This document shows, piece by piece, positions 23,203 through 35,800 of a DNA stretch of 64,000 bases (position 1 is its first letter; the number at the start of each line of letters is the position of its first letter). The stretch covers positions 43,812,247-43,876,246 of the forward strand of contig OW028576.1 of NCBI GenBank assembly GCA_932294295.1. Direction: 5' to 3'. The translations under genes and the position numbers were made by a program. Below the pieces are notes generated by a model. The model did not search any database and was not told the origin of the DNA. It saw nothing but the letters and a program-made list of their open reading frames with translations. The stretch is from Alitta virens (Eukaryota > Annelida > Polychaeta > Phyllodocida > Nereididae).

Positions 23203-23473
23203 GTCTTATTCTTCTTCTTCAAATTTGCTTCCTCTTCTTCCTCTTCCTCCTCTTCTCCTTTTCTTCCTCTTCTCCTTCTATTTCTTCTCCTTCTTCTTCC
23301 TCTTCTTCCTCTTCCTCCTTTTCTCCTTCTTCCTTTTCTCCTTCTTCCTTTTCTCCTTCTTCCTTTTCTCCTTCTTCCTTTTCTCCTTCTTCCTTTCCTC
23401 CTTCTTCCTTTTCTCCTTCTTCCTTTTCTCCTTCTTCTTCCTCTTCTTCTTCCTCTTCTTCTTCTTCTTCTTT
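23203..23473 (+). repeat. Polypyrimidine minisatellite, 15-bp unit
   Basis: Almost pure C/T on the plus strand. The core 23310-23430 repeats CCTTCTTCCTTTTCT about eight times. Its start follows CAGATAGCATGCCAGATC, the terminal motif of the MITE-like family at 13347. Apparent open frames with Ser/Leu/Phe runs are by-products of the repeat. Confidence 0.95.
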
Positions 23474-24362
23474 GGTGTGGTTTTCTGGGTCCGGGTTACT
23501 CGACTGTCATCTGTTGTGCAGGTTTCCCACTTTTTATTATTTTAATTGTCGCATTGATTTTATTTGCGGTGTCTTTTAGTAAGGTTGGTGATGTGCTTAA
23601 TGTGTCTGTTGTTTTTATTAGGTGTGGGTTATTTGTGCACTTCATGAGAGCATGTTTTTGTGTTTCCATTTGTTCTGGGTTGTTACATATTCTGCATGCA
23701 AGTATTGTGTATTCAACATTCTGGATCTTGCCTTGATCATTGGGCTGACCTGTGTTCTTGTTAATTTTGTATTTCTCGTGTTTGGTTTGTTTGTTTTGTG
23801 GTTTTACTCTATTTTAGGGCTTTTTTATATTTTCGTCTGTAAATGTTGTCCTTATTGCTTTGTTGGTTAATCATTTTGCCTTTCGTTTTGTGGTTTACTG
23901 GTCATTTAGATTGATTTTGTATCTGCAAGTGTGTCTGATTTGCTAGAGTTCCGTTTTCTTTGCATGGTACAATACAAAAACATGCTCTCAGATGCTGGAT
24001 AGTCTTTACTTCACAAAAAGTTCAGATATGAACAGCTGAGACTCCCAGCTCCACAACGATAATAGCTTTGCCACACATGTTAGAGTGTTTCACATAATTG
24101 ATAGCAATTTTTCGTGCCCCATCGCCGCTGCGTTAGTGTTTAGACCGGAATTATGTCACCTATATTCACCTCCCGCAATGGAGAGTGAAAATCAGAATGC
24201 ATTATGGGTAATACATTATAGCATTGTTTACATGATGTGGCACATTGTTTGGGTATCTATCCCAACATTTTGTCATAAATATATTACATTTGGCTAGAAA
24301 TAGTTTTACCCAAAAGCTTTGTATTATTTCAATTTTATTTAGATTTTTAAAGTAAAAACAAC
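23474..24362. other. T/G-rich interval without recognised gene
   Basis: The plus strand is strongly T- and G-rich over 23520-23950, unlike neighbouring DNA. A possible promoter-like patch with CCCGCAATGG and CATTATGGGTAATAC lies at 24170-24215. Confidence 0.4.
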
Positions 24363-24494
24363 ATGTCAATGAAGATTTCGTCATTTTATTCACAAGATTC
24401 ATTTTCACACTTTACTCAGTTGCAAACTATGCAGAAGAAAAATGGATCTGGAACAGAGCAAGAGAACCTACTTCGAGAGCAGCCAAAGCTAAAG
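24363..24494 (+). CDS. Possible first exon of an unknown gene (low confidence)
   Basis: ATG at 24363 opens 44 codons, MSMKISSFYSQDSFSHFTQL onward to REQPKLK, ending exactly before a consensus donor AAG|GTAAGA. No family is recognised and no partner exon was found. It could be chance. Confidence 0.2.
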
Positions 24495-25750
24495 GTAAGA
24501 TTTATGTTGCCGCTATAAAACCTTTCTTATTTTTAATTAAAGTGATATGAAGTCTCACATCTAGGTCAAACTGAGAATTTCTTTAAATTTACCCCTGAAT
24601 GATAGCGAAGGATGTGTATTGTCAGAAACCACTTTGCTATGTGTCCATCCATTTGTTAATAATGAGTATTTTAGTTCTTAAAATCGGCCATAGTGATTTT
24701 GGTGTACACCGAAATAATTTGAAACTTGGCTGGACTCTCGCTGGAGTCACGTGACCACACAGCCAGGCAGAACCAAATTCCATTGCATTGGATACAACCA
24801 CCATGAACCAGGAGGGTTTTGTTTACTCATTATACATTAGTTGTAGCTATGAAAAGTGATTCTAAACAAGGTAAACTGTTTTCACAATTCATATTAGTGA
24901 ATATCATACACTGTGAATGGAGGACAAGCCCATCTAATTGTTTCTGTTAGTTTGACAGCTCTGACCACGTGGGCCACATGAATAAATTATGATAATACCC
25001 AAACTTTGTGTGACTTGCCTGGGAGCTCCTAGGGTACCTTTCCTGGTGTGAATTGATAGACAGAGAACAATAACTTCATTCTTCTTTGGAATGCTCTAAT
25101 GAGCTACCCTCTCACCCTAGAAGCTCCTAAATATTGCAGCTGTGGTCAGTGACAAACTAGCCATGTGCTTGTTGTTTACATCTCGCAAAATCTCATGCTT
25201 AAAATAGCTTGCAGCAGCCAATCACACAGTGACTCCAACATGATGCCCAAATCTTGCCTAACAGATTTAACCAGTACTTTGATGCTGTGTACTGTCAAGA
25301 ATATGGCTGAAATATTTCAAAAAAGTACAAAACAAGTAAGTTTAGTGGTAGATGTAGCTATTCCTTCAGTTAAGGGCTGGATATTTCTTGGAAAGTCTAA
25401 GACTTCATATCACTTTAAATCTCAATTGTTTTGTTTATTTGTTTGATTTATTTTCTTCATTAGTCTTCAGTTGTTTCATCGGACATGTCAGTCAGCCTGA
25501 AAAGAAATCTTTCATAATCAGTAGGGCCTATTCAACAAGTTTAAAAAAAAAAGAAAAAAAAAAAGTCATGCCATAAATAATATGATATACCATGTATATT
25601 TCAAAAGGTTCTCAATTCTACAATTCTCTTTCTGAATAATTTTAATAAGGGATCAAACTCCATGAGTATATTTCAAATTGGTGCTAAATTCAACAAACTC
25701 CCTTTATCTTATTTTCAAACGACTACTGTCATATTTACATCATACCTTTA
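24495..25750. other. Intergenic region between the LTR/array block and gene B
   Basis: No exon or repeat family was identified. Short frames such as 25165-25446 lack motifs. Confidence 0.4.
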
Positions 25751-25752
25751 AT

Positions 25753-28700
25753 TTAAATGGCCAGACATCCGGCGTCTCCCTCATCAGGGTCAATGCTGAC
25801 AATGTCCAAATCTTCATCGGTCTTCGAGCATGTCCCTCTGTGCTCCACTTTCACGCCTCTGTAATATATCACAAACTGTTTATGGTCAGGTCTACAGTGT
25901 GTTATACTCAACCATGATACCTAGTCTATTGCTTTTGGTCTGTCTTGGGAATATTAATATCAAGGTCAGTCATATTGCCTGGCAAATACTACAGAATACG
26001 AAAATGAGGCACAGAGGATCGTCATGGATGTCATTAACATTGTTGCTTCGTATTACATTTTATTACACAGCACCTTCAATTTTAGTCAGATTTTCGAACT
26101 TTCAAAGTTTATTAAACACAAAATTGTGTAAGTGTATCCTTAATGACGTAAAATGAAATAATTCTGACCTAAATTTTTCATAAAATGGCTATGTAGTTAT
26201 TTGCTTGATTGGTTTTTGCCAAATAAACTAAAATAACCTGCCAGGTCAGCAAATTTGGCCGTAAGTGCTATTCGTTGTACCACCCACCCCTAAAGACTCA
26301 ATGAAAGCATAAGAAAATATTGACACCTACGCGCATTTTGCGGCCCAGCTGTTGCCATAGGTGTGACCATTGACTCCACACACTGGCCTGTAAATCCTTG
26401 GGATGCGGCAGAATTTGCGTCGCACTCCACACTTTCTACGGTACCTGATCCTCACACCACTATGAAAGTACAACATACTATTATGATAAAAGTTCATGCA
26501 ATTTTTAGTCATATCAATTCACTTAAAGCTGATCATTTCGGATAAATAAAATGTTGAAAATTAAGATGTTTACTTAATCGATAATCTAAAGGGTAGAAAT
26601 TGATTGACTTTTCATTAGAAACTAATGAGTATTCCAAGGTGTTAGAGTAATTGAATTGATTCTTTACATGTCCTAGCATAGACACCGAGTGCAAGGCACC
26701 ACAAATTTTATATCTTATTTGATTTGCGCCAGCTGAGATACAGCTGGGCGTGCAGGGCCCCCGCAGGTGCTGAACCAAGTAAATAAAAAACAATTCAGTT
26801 TCAGATTCAGAATCTTTATTTTACTTGTACATATTTGTATTGACTGTACAAGTGAGGAGGGACTCTCTAAGAGGGACGAGCCATCGCTGATTGAGAGTCA
26901 CCCCTTAAGTGCAAAAAACAACAACCAATTCATCAAACTCAATTATGTATGTGAAAAGGAAGTGATGATTGGGCAAGTGTATATATGTTGAAATTAAGTA
27001 GAAATCATTAAACTAGTGTGCGCTTCAAATCAAATGTCTACCTTCTTGTAAGTTTACCGATTAAAGATATATATGTAACAAGACCATATTTTTTAATTAA
27101 TCCAATTTAAGGAGCTGGCCAGTGTACAATCAGGCTGATGTACAAAAATGATAAACACAGTATATTTTTAACTTACGTGCATTTAGCAGTACAAGCATTG
27201 CTGTATGATTTTCCATTGGTGCCACACACTGGTCGGTAGATTCTGGTACAAATGCATCTTCTGATTGGCGTTGACCTGCACCTTCCCTTGTGCTTGATCT
27301 TCACATTTCTACACAATTCAATGGGGAGGAAAAGTAACAGAGCCTACAGGTGACAATATGACCTGTTGTTCCTGTCTCAAGTAAGGAGGCAGGCGGGTCT
27401 ATCAATAGGAAGGTTACATCACACTCTGTGTATGAAATATATCAACCAATCAGATCACAGAAATCGCCAGTCCCAAAAAGTGATCCTTTGAAATTTCTTC
27501 TTGAAACTTTACCAGGACTTTGCTTATTTATATGTATTATATCAAATTCATGTGGTAGAGTATTTCTTAATACTGTTGCTTATGAATAAAAAAAATTATG
27601 TTTATCGCTATAGAAAATTTCTATGACAAAAAACTCTCAGATGAACCAAATTCACATTCAAGTAGTTACTGATAGTAAATGTATACATCATCAAGAATAA
27701 ATATTGTACTGTACATTGTATTATTGACACAATACTGTGTAACGCACCAGACAATTTGTTACTATTTCTTAAACCTTCTGAAGTATCTTGTAAAATACTG
27801 TACATACGCGCATCCCGCAGTGCACAAGTTTCCGTAAGTTTTTCCATCGACACCGCAAACTGGAGCCAAATGCCTGGTGCACATGCATCTTGGTCTCAAA
27901 GGACAGCGACCCATGCGCCTCACTCTCACCTTTCTGGAAATACAGAAAAAAAGTGGTCTACATGGGTAAAAATTGACAAAGCCGACAATGTGACATTGCC
28001 CTTCTTAACCAGGGACAAAGTGACACTGAAGCTTTTAAATAATGATGGATGTAAGAGGAATATCTCTTTAAAAAGTGACAGGCGACAGTTTTGATATTCT
28101 TAGTTATTACTTATTTAGTTAAAATGTGACATGACACCATAGATTTTCTGTGACATGGCACATTGCTACCTATTTATTGGACCATGTAGCCTAAAAAAGA
28201 CATCTTGCAAGGATTTTAAAAAGTATACATCACCACATAACCTTTTCTATTGTTCTTAGGACAGGTACAGATATTCATTATTAACATAACTTAATTCATT
28301 TATTGGTGTGACTATTGCACACATGTCTTTTCAGGACAATAAATGTGGTTCCTGAAGAAAATAATTCAATATACAGGAAAATACCAGACCATAGTGATAA
28401 TATTTTGAAGTGTCCTGTGAGCACACATACTCAAAAAACTCATGGTGTCCTTAAAGTCACCACAGCAACTTACACGCATGTAGCAAGACATGAGTTGGAG
28501 TATGTCTTCCCATCAGATCCACAGATAGGACGGTACATTCGAGGACAAGGACAGATCCCAGGTCTCGGACGAGGAGGAGCGATAACTGGAGGTGACTCGG
28601 CCGCTAAAGAAGAATGCAAGTACAGTCAAATATTAAGTATTTTGTGGAAATATATTTCAGTGAAATCATAAATGATTATGATGTTATCTATTATTGTAAT

Positions 28701-29324
28701 AAACTACCAAAGACACTACCACTAATCCACCAAAAGCTGTATCATCCAAGACTCAGAAAATGCAAAGATCCATTCAAGGATGTTAAAGTTAAAACCACCA
28801 TAGTTTTATATTCAGCTGCAGAGTATGAGCAAAATCGAAATCAAAAAATTCCTCAAATGACGCGGAAGAAGGATGTTTGATCAGTTTTGTTTACACTTCA
28901 GATGGTCACTTATTGTGCCATGAATATTTCTGACATTAATAGTTAAGACTATGCTAAACAATTTAACCTTGCTTGAAAAAGGCACAATTTTAATTTCATA
29001 GGAAGTTTTAGTGTGCAAAACTTCAAATTCAAGGGGTAAAATACTTTGTCCAAGTTGATTAGGGTCCTTGAAAGCCAGAATCTACAATAATGCAATACTC
29101 AGACAAACTAGTTTGACTGAGTCTTCCATGATACCGACAGTTTATTGATGAATAGATTCTAACATTTCCGGTTAGGTATTTCGCTAACAATGGAGCTTAC
29201 ATAAAACTGATTATGATTTTTATTCAAACGGAAATATTGTTTTGACAGTAAATGTGAGCATACCAATGTATGCATCATATAAGATGACCGCGAGAGCCCC
29301 TAGCCTTATAAGTCTTAGACCCAT
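25753..29324 (-). CDS. Kazal-type serine protease inhibitor gene B (four domains, 221 aa)
   Basis: Exons: 29264-29324 signal peptide ([20 protein letters not shown], phase 1); 28474-28585 domain 1 ([12 protein letters not shown]); 27808-27933 domain 2 ([12 protein letters not shown]); 27177-27308 domain 3 ([12 protein letters not shown]); 26331-26459 domain 4 ([20 protein letters not shown]); 25753-25858 tail. All Kazal exons are phase 2 at both inner borders and the total, 666 bp, reads open to TAA at 25753. Spacings C2-x7-C3-x10-C4-x3-C5 fit Kazal domains with a C1-x-C2 start. P1 is Arg in all four. Domain 4 has Ile for cysteine 2 and Trp for cysteine 4. The tail is acidic ([17 protein letters not shown]) with one extra Cys near the end. 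Predicted secreted inhibitor of trypsin/subtilisin-like proteases; close paralog of gene C. Confidence 0.9.
25950..26265 (+). repeat. Dispersed repeat X, copy without insertion (in gene B last intron)
   Basis: This stretch matches, inverted, the two parts of 44205-45000: shared landmarks are GACC/GGTCAGAATT, AATAAACTTTGAA, TTCGAAAATCTGA, GAAGGTGCTG and TTGCCAGGCAATAT. It lacks the 360-bp insertion found in the other copy, so it is an empty-site paralog. Confidence 0.75.
26820..27170. other. Intron of gene B, no further feature recognised
   Basis: The AT-rich sequence around 26815-26900 (CAGAATCTTTATTTTACTTG) resembles the 3' end of a LINE on the minus strand, but is too short to assign. Confidence 0.3.
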
Positions 29325-29529
29325 TCTCTTCTGAAATATACAAATAATTGGATTAGGTGAATCTCAGGGTCAACACCAGTTTGGTTGAGTATCAAACACG
29401 TGTATCCTCATGTATCCAAGTGTCAAGTAGTTTTGTTATTAATTCAGTTGTTTTAAATAAAAATGGTGCGTGTAATCTTGAGGTTTATAGTGACTAATAA
29501 GCTAACTGTTGGGCTGGACAAGTGATAAA

Positions 29530-29690
29530 TTTCTTTTTACGCACAGAAAACGCATGTTTTTTTGCCTCATTAAAATTAGCAAAAAACATGCATTTTTCCA
29601 TTATTATAATTAGCTAAAACCCATGCGTTTTCCATGCGTTTATCCTTCTCATGGAAAATGCACGTGGCAGATTTGGCCATGTATACATAG
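29530..29690. mobile_element. Foldback MITE with ACGCAC...GGCCATGTA ends, copy 1
   Basis: Contains AAACGCATGTTTTTTTGCC and, inverted, CCATGCGTTTTCC, ending in GGAAAATGCACGTGGCA and TTTGGCCATGTA. Related copies are at 32400-32490 (half) and 62264-62397 (complete). Confidence 0.6.
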
Positions 29691-29948
29691 CTGCCATTTA
29701 ATAAACATAGCTATAGCAAAAAAAAATAAAATAAATAAAAACCATTGGAGTATGGGCGAAAGGTATCTCAACCATTACTGTTACACAAAGGCATAAGTAG
29801 ACACAACACTTTCCAAAATCTCTCCTGGAAGAATTTAATTCACCAATTAGTCATACTCTTAACAATAATAGAATGTTACATTGTTTATATCATACTTTAA
29901 AACCAAATATAAAAACATTTCTGAAAAAAAAAAAAAAAAAGGACTTAC

Positions 29949-29999
29949 CTCCAGTCAATTCTACTCTGAAATACTGATGTTTGTGAAACAATTTTTATA
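29949..29999 (-). promoter_or_regulatory. Gene B promoter: TATA box and 5' leader exon
   Basis: TATAAAAA at 29992-29999 (minus) is followed about 30 bp later by CAGTATTTCAGAG and then a donor, CTGGAG|GTAAGTCC, at 29949/29948. The matching acceptor, TTTCAG|AAGAGA, lies 6 bases before the signal-peptide ATG at 29324. The layout equals that of gene C, which supports a non-coding first exon. Confidence 0.55.
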
Positions 30000-30468
30000 A
30001 TGCTTCACTGATCATTTAAGAGGATTGAATGTGGACTCATAAGAGCATTATTTCAGCTTATTTGTGCATAAGAAAAACACTTTAATATTGTCATCCGTTT
30101 TTTTTGTATGTATAGCTGGATATTGATGTCATGCTCATAGAGAGTTGGATTCTAGCAAAAAATTTATATTTCCATTGTACATTTTTAGCAATTTGAGTGG
30201 ATAATATACTTATTACATTAATTTATGAGACACTATATATGTTATTTGTATGAAATATACATCAATATAAAATGTTAGTGCAAAAAGGTAAAGTTCTATG
30301 AAAATAAAGATATAAAATCATGCATAAATCTATTGTTTGACCATGTGGAAAATTAGGGTATATTCCCCTAAAAACCAGCACACTACTGTAATGTCTCCGA
30401 TTACTTCGGGTGCCTATAAAATAAAAGAATATTGTGTTGAGTCTTTCTCTAGACTGAGTGTACTACCC

Positions 30469-30550
30469 AGATAGCATTCCAAATTGTATCAACGTCAGCG
30501 CGATGTCAGCGATGTCAAAACAATGTAGAGATGACGCTGGCCCGATTTGG
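30469..30550 (+). mobile_element. Tiny MITE remnant with AGATAGCATTCCAAATTG terminus
   Basis: AGATAGCATTCCAAATTG at 30471 and inverted CGATTTGGAATCC at 30541-30553 bracket a short core with GATGTCAGCGATGTCA repeats. The next array starts exactly at its right end. Confidence 0.55.
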
Positions 30551-30614
30551 AATCCTCCCCCTCCTCCTCTTCCTCCTCCTCCCTTCCTCTTCCTCCTCCT
30601 CCCCTTCCTCTTCC

Positions 30615-30646
<32 letters not shown>

Positions 30647-30726
30647 TTCCTCTTCCTCCCCCTCCTCCTCTTCCTCCCCCTCCTCCTCTTCCTCTTCCTC
30701 CTCCTCTTCCTCTTCCTCCTCCTCCT
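30551..30726 (+). repeat. Polypyrimidine array CTCCTCTTCC
   Basis: Pure C/T run of irregular CTCCTC/TTCCTC units. It lies upstream of gene B and immediately after the MITE remnant at 30469. The Arg/Lys-, Ser- and Pro/Leu-rich frames across it are artefacts of the repeat. Confidence 0.95.
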
Positions 30727-31134
30727 TGTCACATCTATAAGAAACCTTTCAGGTGTGCATTATGTACCTATTGCTGGGTATACAATAATAAACCAAGATT
30801 GTACACAAATTAAAAGCTGTAGAAATACGATATTAAAACAACTAGCAGCTTAAGAACTAACATTTCCAAAAAGGTATTCTAGATAAGGTACATCCAGAGA
30901 TAATTCTGCATAAACATAAGCTCCCAGACTGCATGAGAGGGGAATAGGGACAACTGGGTGTCTAGCTCCTTGCTGATTGTATTTTGTCATTTACTAGATT
31001 AATATTTCATGTATAGCATTAGTCTTGGTCTTATAAGATGTATCTATAATATAGGCTTCTGTGGATCAGTATGAAATCTCTGTACATTCAATATTTACGG
31101 TGATTAGTAGCTTAAACCGGCCGTGAGGGGGGCA

Positions 31135-31502
31135 AAGTCGTAACTTTTGTGCCACGAAAGTTGGTACTTTTGTGTCAGGAAAGTTGGTACTCTCATGGTA
31201 CGACATTTGGTACTTTTCTGGTGCGAAAATGGGTAAATTTCGTGGCACTGTCCTCGTGCGAAAGTTGGTACTTTTCTGGTGCGAAAATGGGTAACTTTCG
31301 TGGCACAAAATTGGCACTGTCGTTGTGCAAAAAAATTGGCACTCGTGGTGCGAAAGTTGGGACTGTCGTGGTGCAAAAATTGGGACTGTTGTGGTGCAAA
31401 AAAATTGGCACTGTCGTTGTGCAAAAAAATTGGCTCTGTCGTGGTGCGAAAGTTGGGACTGTCGTGGTGCAAAAATTGGGACTATCGTGGTGCAAAAGTA
31501 AA
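31135..31502 (+). repeat. 24-27 bp minisatellite, GTGGTGCAAAAATTGGGACTGTC
   Basis: About fifteen units alternate between GTGGTGCAAAAATTGGGAC and CTTTTCTGGTGCGAAAATGGG forms, changing gradually from left to right. Frames are open on both strands, but there are no signs of coding. The array lies downstream of gene C and upstream of gene B. Confidence 0.9.
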
Positions 31503-31859
31503 TGTCTCCCCACGAAACCTATGAAGTGTACTCCTCGGTCACCATAGGGTCAGGATACATTGGGACAGTGAGGTGACTGTATAATTAACTAAAATTAACT
31601 GTATAGTTAACCAAAATTATGTTGAATGTCTATCTATTGATGAACTCTAGAGGCACCGTAAGAGTGGCCCTGACCTCAAGACCATCAAGGCACTTTATCC
31701 TAAATTCATAGTCTCCACAGATATTTGAAATTGGTAAAAATTAAATCAGGCAATGAGTTTAAGATATGAGTTTATTGGCTAAATGAAAACATCCAGAAAA
31801 TCCATTTTTCTAATTTTGCTTAATATAGCAAATTTCAAAGGCATTTCTTTTTTTTTTAA

Positions 31860-31970
31860 CACAATTTAGTGAAAATGAGATCTGTAATGATCTCATCTAT
31901 CTTATCCCATTTTATCTCATCTCACCTCATCTTATCATGTCTTTCTTATCTTGTTGAGATGATCCTCTAA
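31860..31970. repeat. ATCTCATCTTATC degenerate pentamer run
   Basis: Degraded TTATC/TCATC units, likely the tail of an old LINE or SINE. Confidence 0.6.
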
Positions 31971-32399
31971 CTTTTTTGCAACTATCCACATTAACCAGTT
32001 ATTTATTTAATTGCCTGATTTGGTATTTAATGGACACCTTAATTACTGCCTTATCAAACACAATAACACGGTCATATATTGTCAATCATTTTTATTTGCT
32101 AGATATGATTTGTATTCAGATCCTCCTGGTTTTTGTCCTTCTGAAACAATAACAAGCAATTTGTTAATAATTTTCTGAAGAAAGACTTATGGCTTATAGT
32201 ATGTGTGATATATATGTGTGAGTTTATGCAATTTATAAGAGACACTTTTTGGTTTAATTTAAGTCATCAACAATAATAAAAAAAAATGTTTTATTTCAAA
32301 AAGCATAGGTTACCTCTAAAATGATATCAAATTACCTGGTAGTATAGTTGAAATGTCAACTTTAGTGGTTAGAATTGAGCAACTATTCCTTCATATTGT

Positions 32400-32490
32400 T
32401 TTTGCCTCATTATAATTATTTAAAAACCAAGCGTTTTCCATGCGTTTATCCTTCTCATGGAAAACGCACGTGGCACATTTGGCCATGTAG
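32400..32490. mobile_element. Half copy of the GGCCATGTA foldback MITE
   Basis: Shares CGTTTTCCATGCGTTTATCC, TTCTCATGGAAAACGCACG and TGGCACATTTGGCCATGTA with the copies at 29530 and 62264. Confidence 0.7.
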
Positions 32491-32836
32491 GGATTTTTCA
32501 CTGAATTTAGGACTTATTTTACAGGTATATGTGTCTGCAAGCAGCCAAATCCTCATGACCAAGCAGCAGGAGGTTAAGTTATGACATACGACTGTGATCA
32601 TGACTCATCAAATGCCAGTGTGCAACAGGGGAACAAGTACCATATCACTCGCTCATCTATGATGAGCCATAACCACCAGGGTGAGTGTAATGGTACAGAT
32701 ACAAACATGAGTCATGATAGCCAATTTAACAAATTATAAGCAAAAGTAAGCACCTTGCGTGAACTGTAACACAAAACTAGTATTTATGATCATGCTATAC
32801 TTACACGTCCTTGACATAACAGTCATGTGACATTGG

Positions 32837-35800
32837 TTACAGAGCCAAGCATCCAGCGTCTCCCTCATCAGGGTCAATGCTGACGAGGTCCAGGTCTTCA
32901 TCAGCCTTCTTGCAGGTGCCATTGTGCTCAACTTTCACACCTCTGTAATGTTTGAATAGGAACCTGACTACTCATTTATAACTTGGAACAATATATGTTA
33001 TTAAACTATTTATCACAATCTCAACTCCAACATTACGATCACAGAGCAAATCGTGGGTGTTGGGTGGGTGGATTAGGGCTTTTAATCCTGTATTTCTGCA
33101 CATGATGGGCTAATTAGGACAGGCAGGGACCATGGCAATGAGATGAAGGATGAAACAGCCATCCAACTTAGGCTTGGCCGAGAATTAAACCAATGACCCA
33201 GTGGTTGGAAGCCCAGAGAGCTACCACTAAGCTGGACCCCCACCCCTCAGAGGCAATCGTAACAAGAAAGATGTCTTTAAAACGACATTGGTACATGGTT
33301 TGAATTACCCTCATTTAATTCCACCACAATTGATTGATTGATTACTTTATTTCACAGTTGTATGCGAGGAGCCAATGAAGCATGTAGCTTATTGGGATGA
33401 TGTAGGTATAATTTGCCAGAAAAAGGAAAAAAAAAAAACAAATGAATTAAAAATTGAATGCAAAGATGACCATTGTGAAAATTATCATTTCCCACCAATG
33501 AAAGCATAAGAAAATATTGACACCTACGCGCATTTTGCGGCCCAGCTGTTGCTGTAGGTGTGACCATTGACTCCACACACTGGCCTGTAAATCTTTGGGA
33601 TGCGGCAGAACTTGCGTCGCCCTCCACACTTTCTACGGTACCTGATCCTCACACCTCTGACGACAAAAAAAAAGAAACAAATATCTGAAAGAGTCAATCC
33701 ATTTCATACAGCATATGCAATACTGACATACAAGGTTATCTGACAAGATTGTGTCTTTCTTCAAATAACTAAACTTGATCCATTCAATAGCTATTTGATG
33801 CAGGTTGAATATAGTCTACTGGGAGTCTTATTTTGGTAGGAGTAAAACAGATAATAAGACATACATCTACATCTGACCATTTACAATATCAACATTCAAA
33901 ATAAACGCGCATGATATTATGTGGTTGTTACAAAGCCCCCAAAAAATGGTAGTTACAATGCACATTATAAAAAAGTGTGCACCAGGATGACAGTTGAAAT
34001 TAAATGGACTTTTACAACTAACTAAGCAGTCACAAAAGAAGGATTTTGATTATTTAATTTGCACTTATGTGCATTTAGCAGTACAAGAATTGCTGTAAAA
34101 TTTTCCATTTATTACCGGAAGTATCTTATATATAAATTCAACAACAATAACAGTTACAGATGGTCAAGACAAAATAACCAATTGTACAATTTACAAAGTA
34201 ATAACATGATGAACAAATAATTTTCAGTTTAATGTTATTGTTGTTAGGAGGTGAGCCTCAAGCTTATAAAGCTGCAAATGACTCACCCCCTACCCCCACC
34301 CTCTTATAAGTATGTTATATTTCCACTCACGCGCATTTAGCAGTACAAGCATTGCTGTAGGATTTTCCATTGACACCACACACTGGTCGGTAGATTCTGG
34401 TACAAATGCATCTTCTGATTGGAGTTGATTTGCATGTCCCTCGTCGTTTGACCTTCACTTTGCTTAAAATGGAAAATTAGTTATGTGATGGTTGTTTGGA
34501 AGATACAGGATTTATCTTCCCGAAGACAGTTTTTATCTGGGCGAAGTAAAGATGAGCCCATATACAGCTGTCTGACAGAACATCAATTCTGTTTCTGCCA
34601 AAAACACACCAAAATTTCACTAATTTATTCGTTGCTTCTTTACCTTTGTACTAAGCTTGAAGAACTAATTAACTTGACAGGCTTTTGTTTATTCCTTTGA
34701 TGCACCAAAAACACATTTGAAATTGTTTGTAAAAAACAATATCGATAAATTTTGACTCAGCCTACAGAGATTCCACAAAGATAATTTACTTGTCATCAGA
34801 ATCCTTATTTTCTTCAGTACCAAAATTATAAAATGCTTAAAGGGCAGCAATGAGCCATGAGGGCAGCTAGCAGGGAGGGCAGCACTTATACAGCACCAGC
34901 ATGATTATGCATCCCTTCATTTTGGAGATACACGTGAAAATGTAAAGCAATGTCTAATTGCTGAATGTCTGCTTCAGCTAACTACTCGTCCAAATGACGG
35001 ATACAGAAAATACCCTTACAACTCTTGACCAATCAGTGCATTGCATTATTGACAGATGATAAATAAACGTACGCGCATCTAGCAGCACATGAGTTTCCGT
35101 AAGTCTTTCCGTCCACACCGCACACTGGAGCATAGTTCATTGGACAGATGCAAGCGGGTTTAGATGGACACCTGCCATTGCGCTTTACTTTCACTTTTCT
35201 GCAATTAAAATGTTAAGCATTTAAGAACCAATAACCAATTCAAATGCAATTATGAGATTTTGGTTGATCTTGGCACTGGCTATACTTTAAAAGATGAATG
35301 ATTAAAACAAAATTGACAATAAATGGTCCAGGTGAAGTATATTTGGAAGTTTTTAAACTTTAATGATGGCAGCAACATTGTATTTGAATGTTCTTTAATT
35401 GATAATAAAAATAGAAATTATAGTAATTCCCTTACTAGCATATACATATAGCGTATAATAAATAAGTCTATGTTTTATTTTCCAAGTGCTAAAAATCCAT
35501 TACAGTTCAGATTGTATTGTATTAAACTGTCTGATAGCAAGGTTTCGTGCTCTGATAACAACGTCCAGGGTGGATCCATACATTCAAAGGCAAACATTGT
35601 AGAAGCGATACAACAACAACTTGGCTGATGGCAGCAACGTTGTTGTTGGGCATATTGTTGGGCATGTTGTTGGGCATGTTGTTGGGCATGTTGTTGGTAA
35701 TGGTGTTGGGCATGTTGTTGGGCATATTGTCAGGCATGTTGTTGGGCATGTTGTTGGTAATGATGTTGAGCATGGTGTTTTGCATGTTTTTATGCATGTT

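Noticed and set aside
23045..23736. Phe/Leu/Ser-rich membrane-like proteins
   Set aside because: Translations of the C/T minisatellite plus T/G-rich flank; no consistent frame beyond the repeat.
28614..28880. Small charged protein on plus strand
   Set aside because: No motif, no homologous exon in the sister gene C, and it lies in the intron region of gene B.
30463..30853. Arg/Lys-rich, poly-Ser and Pro/Leu-rich proteins
   Set aside because: By-products of the polypyrimidine run.
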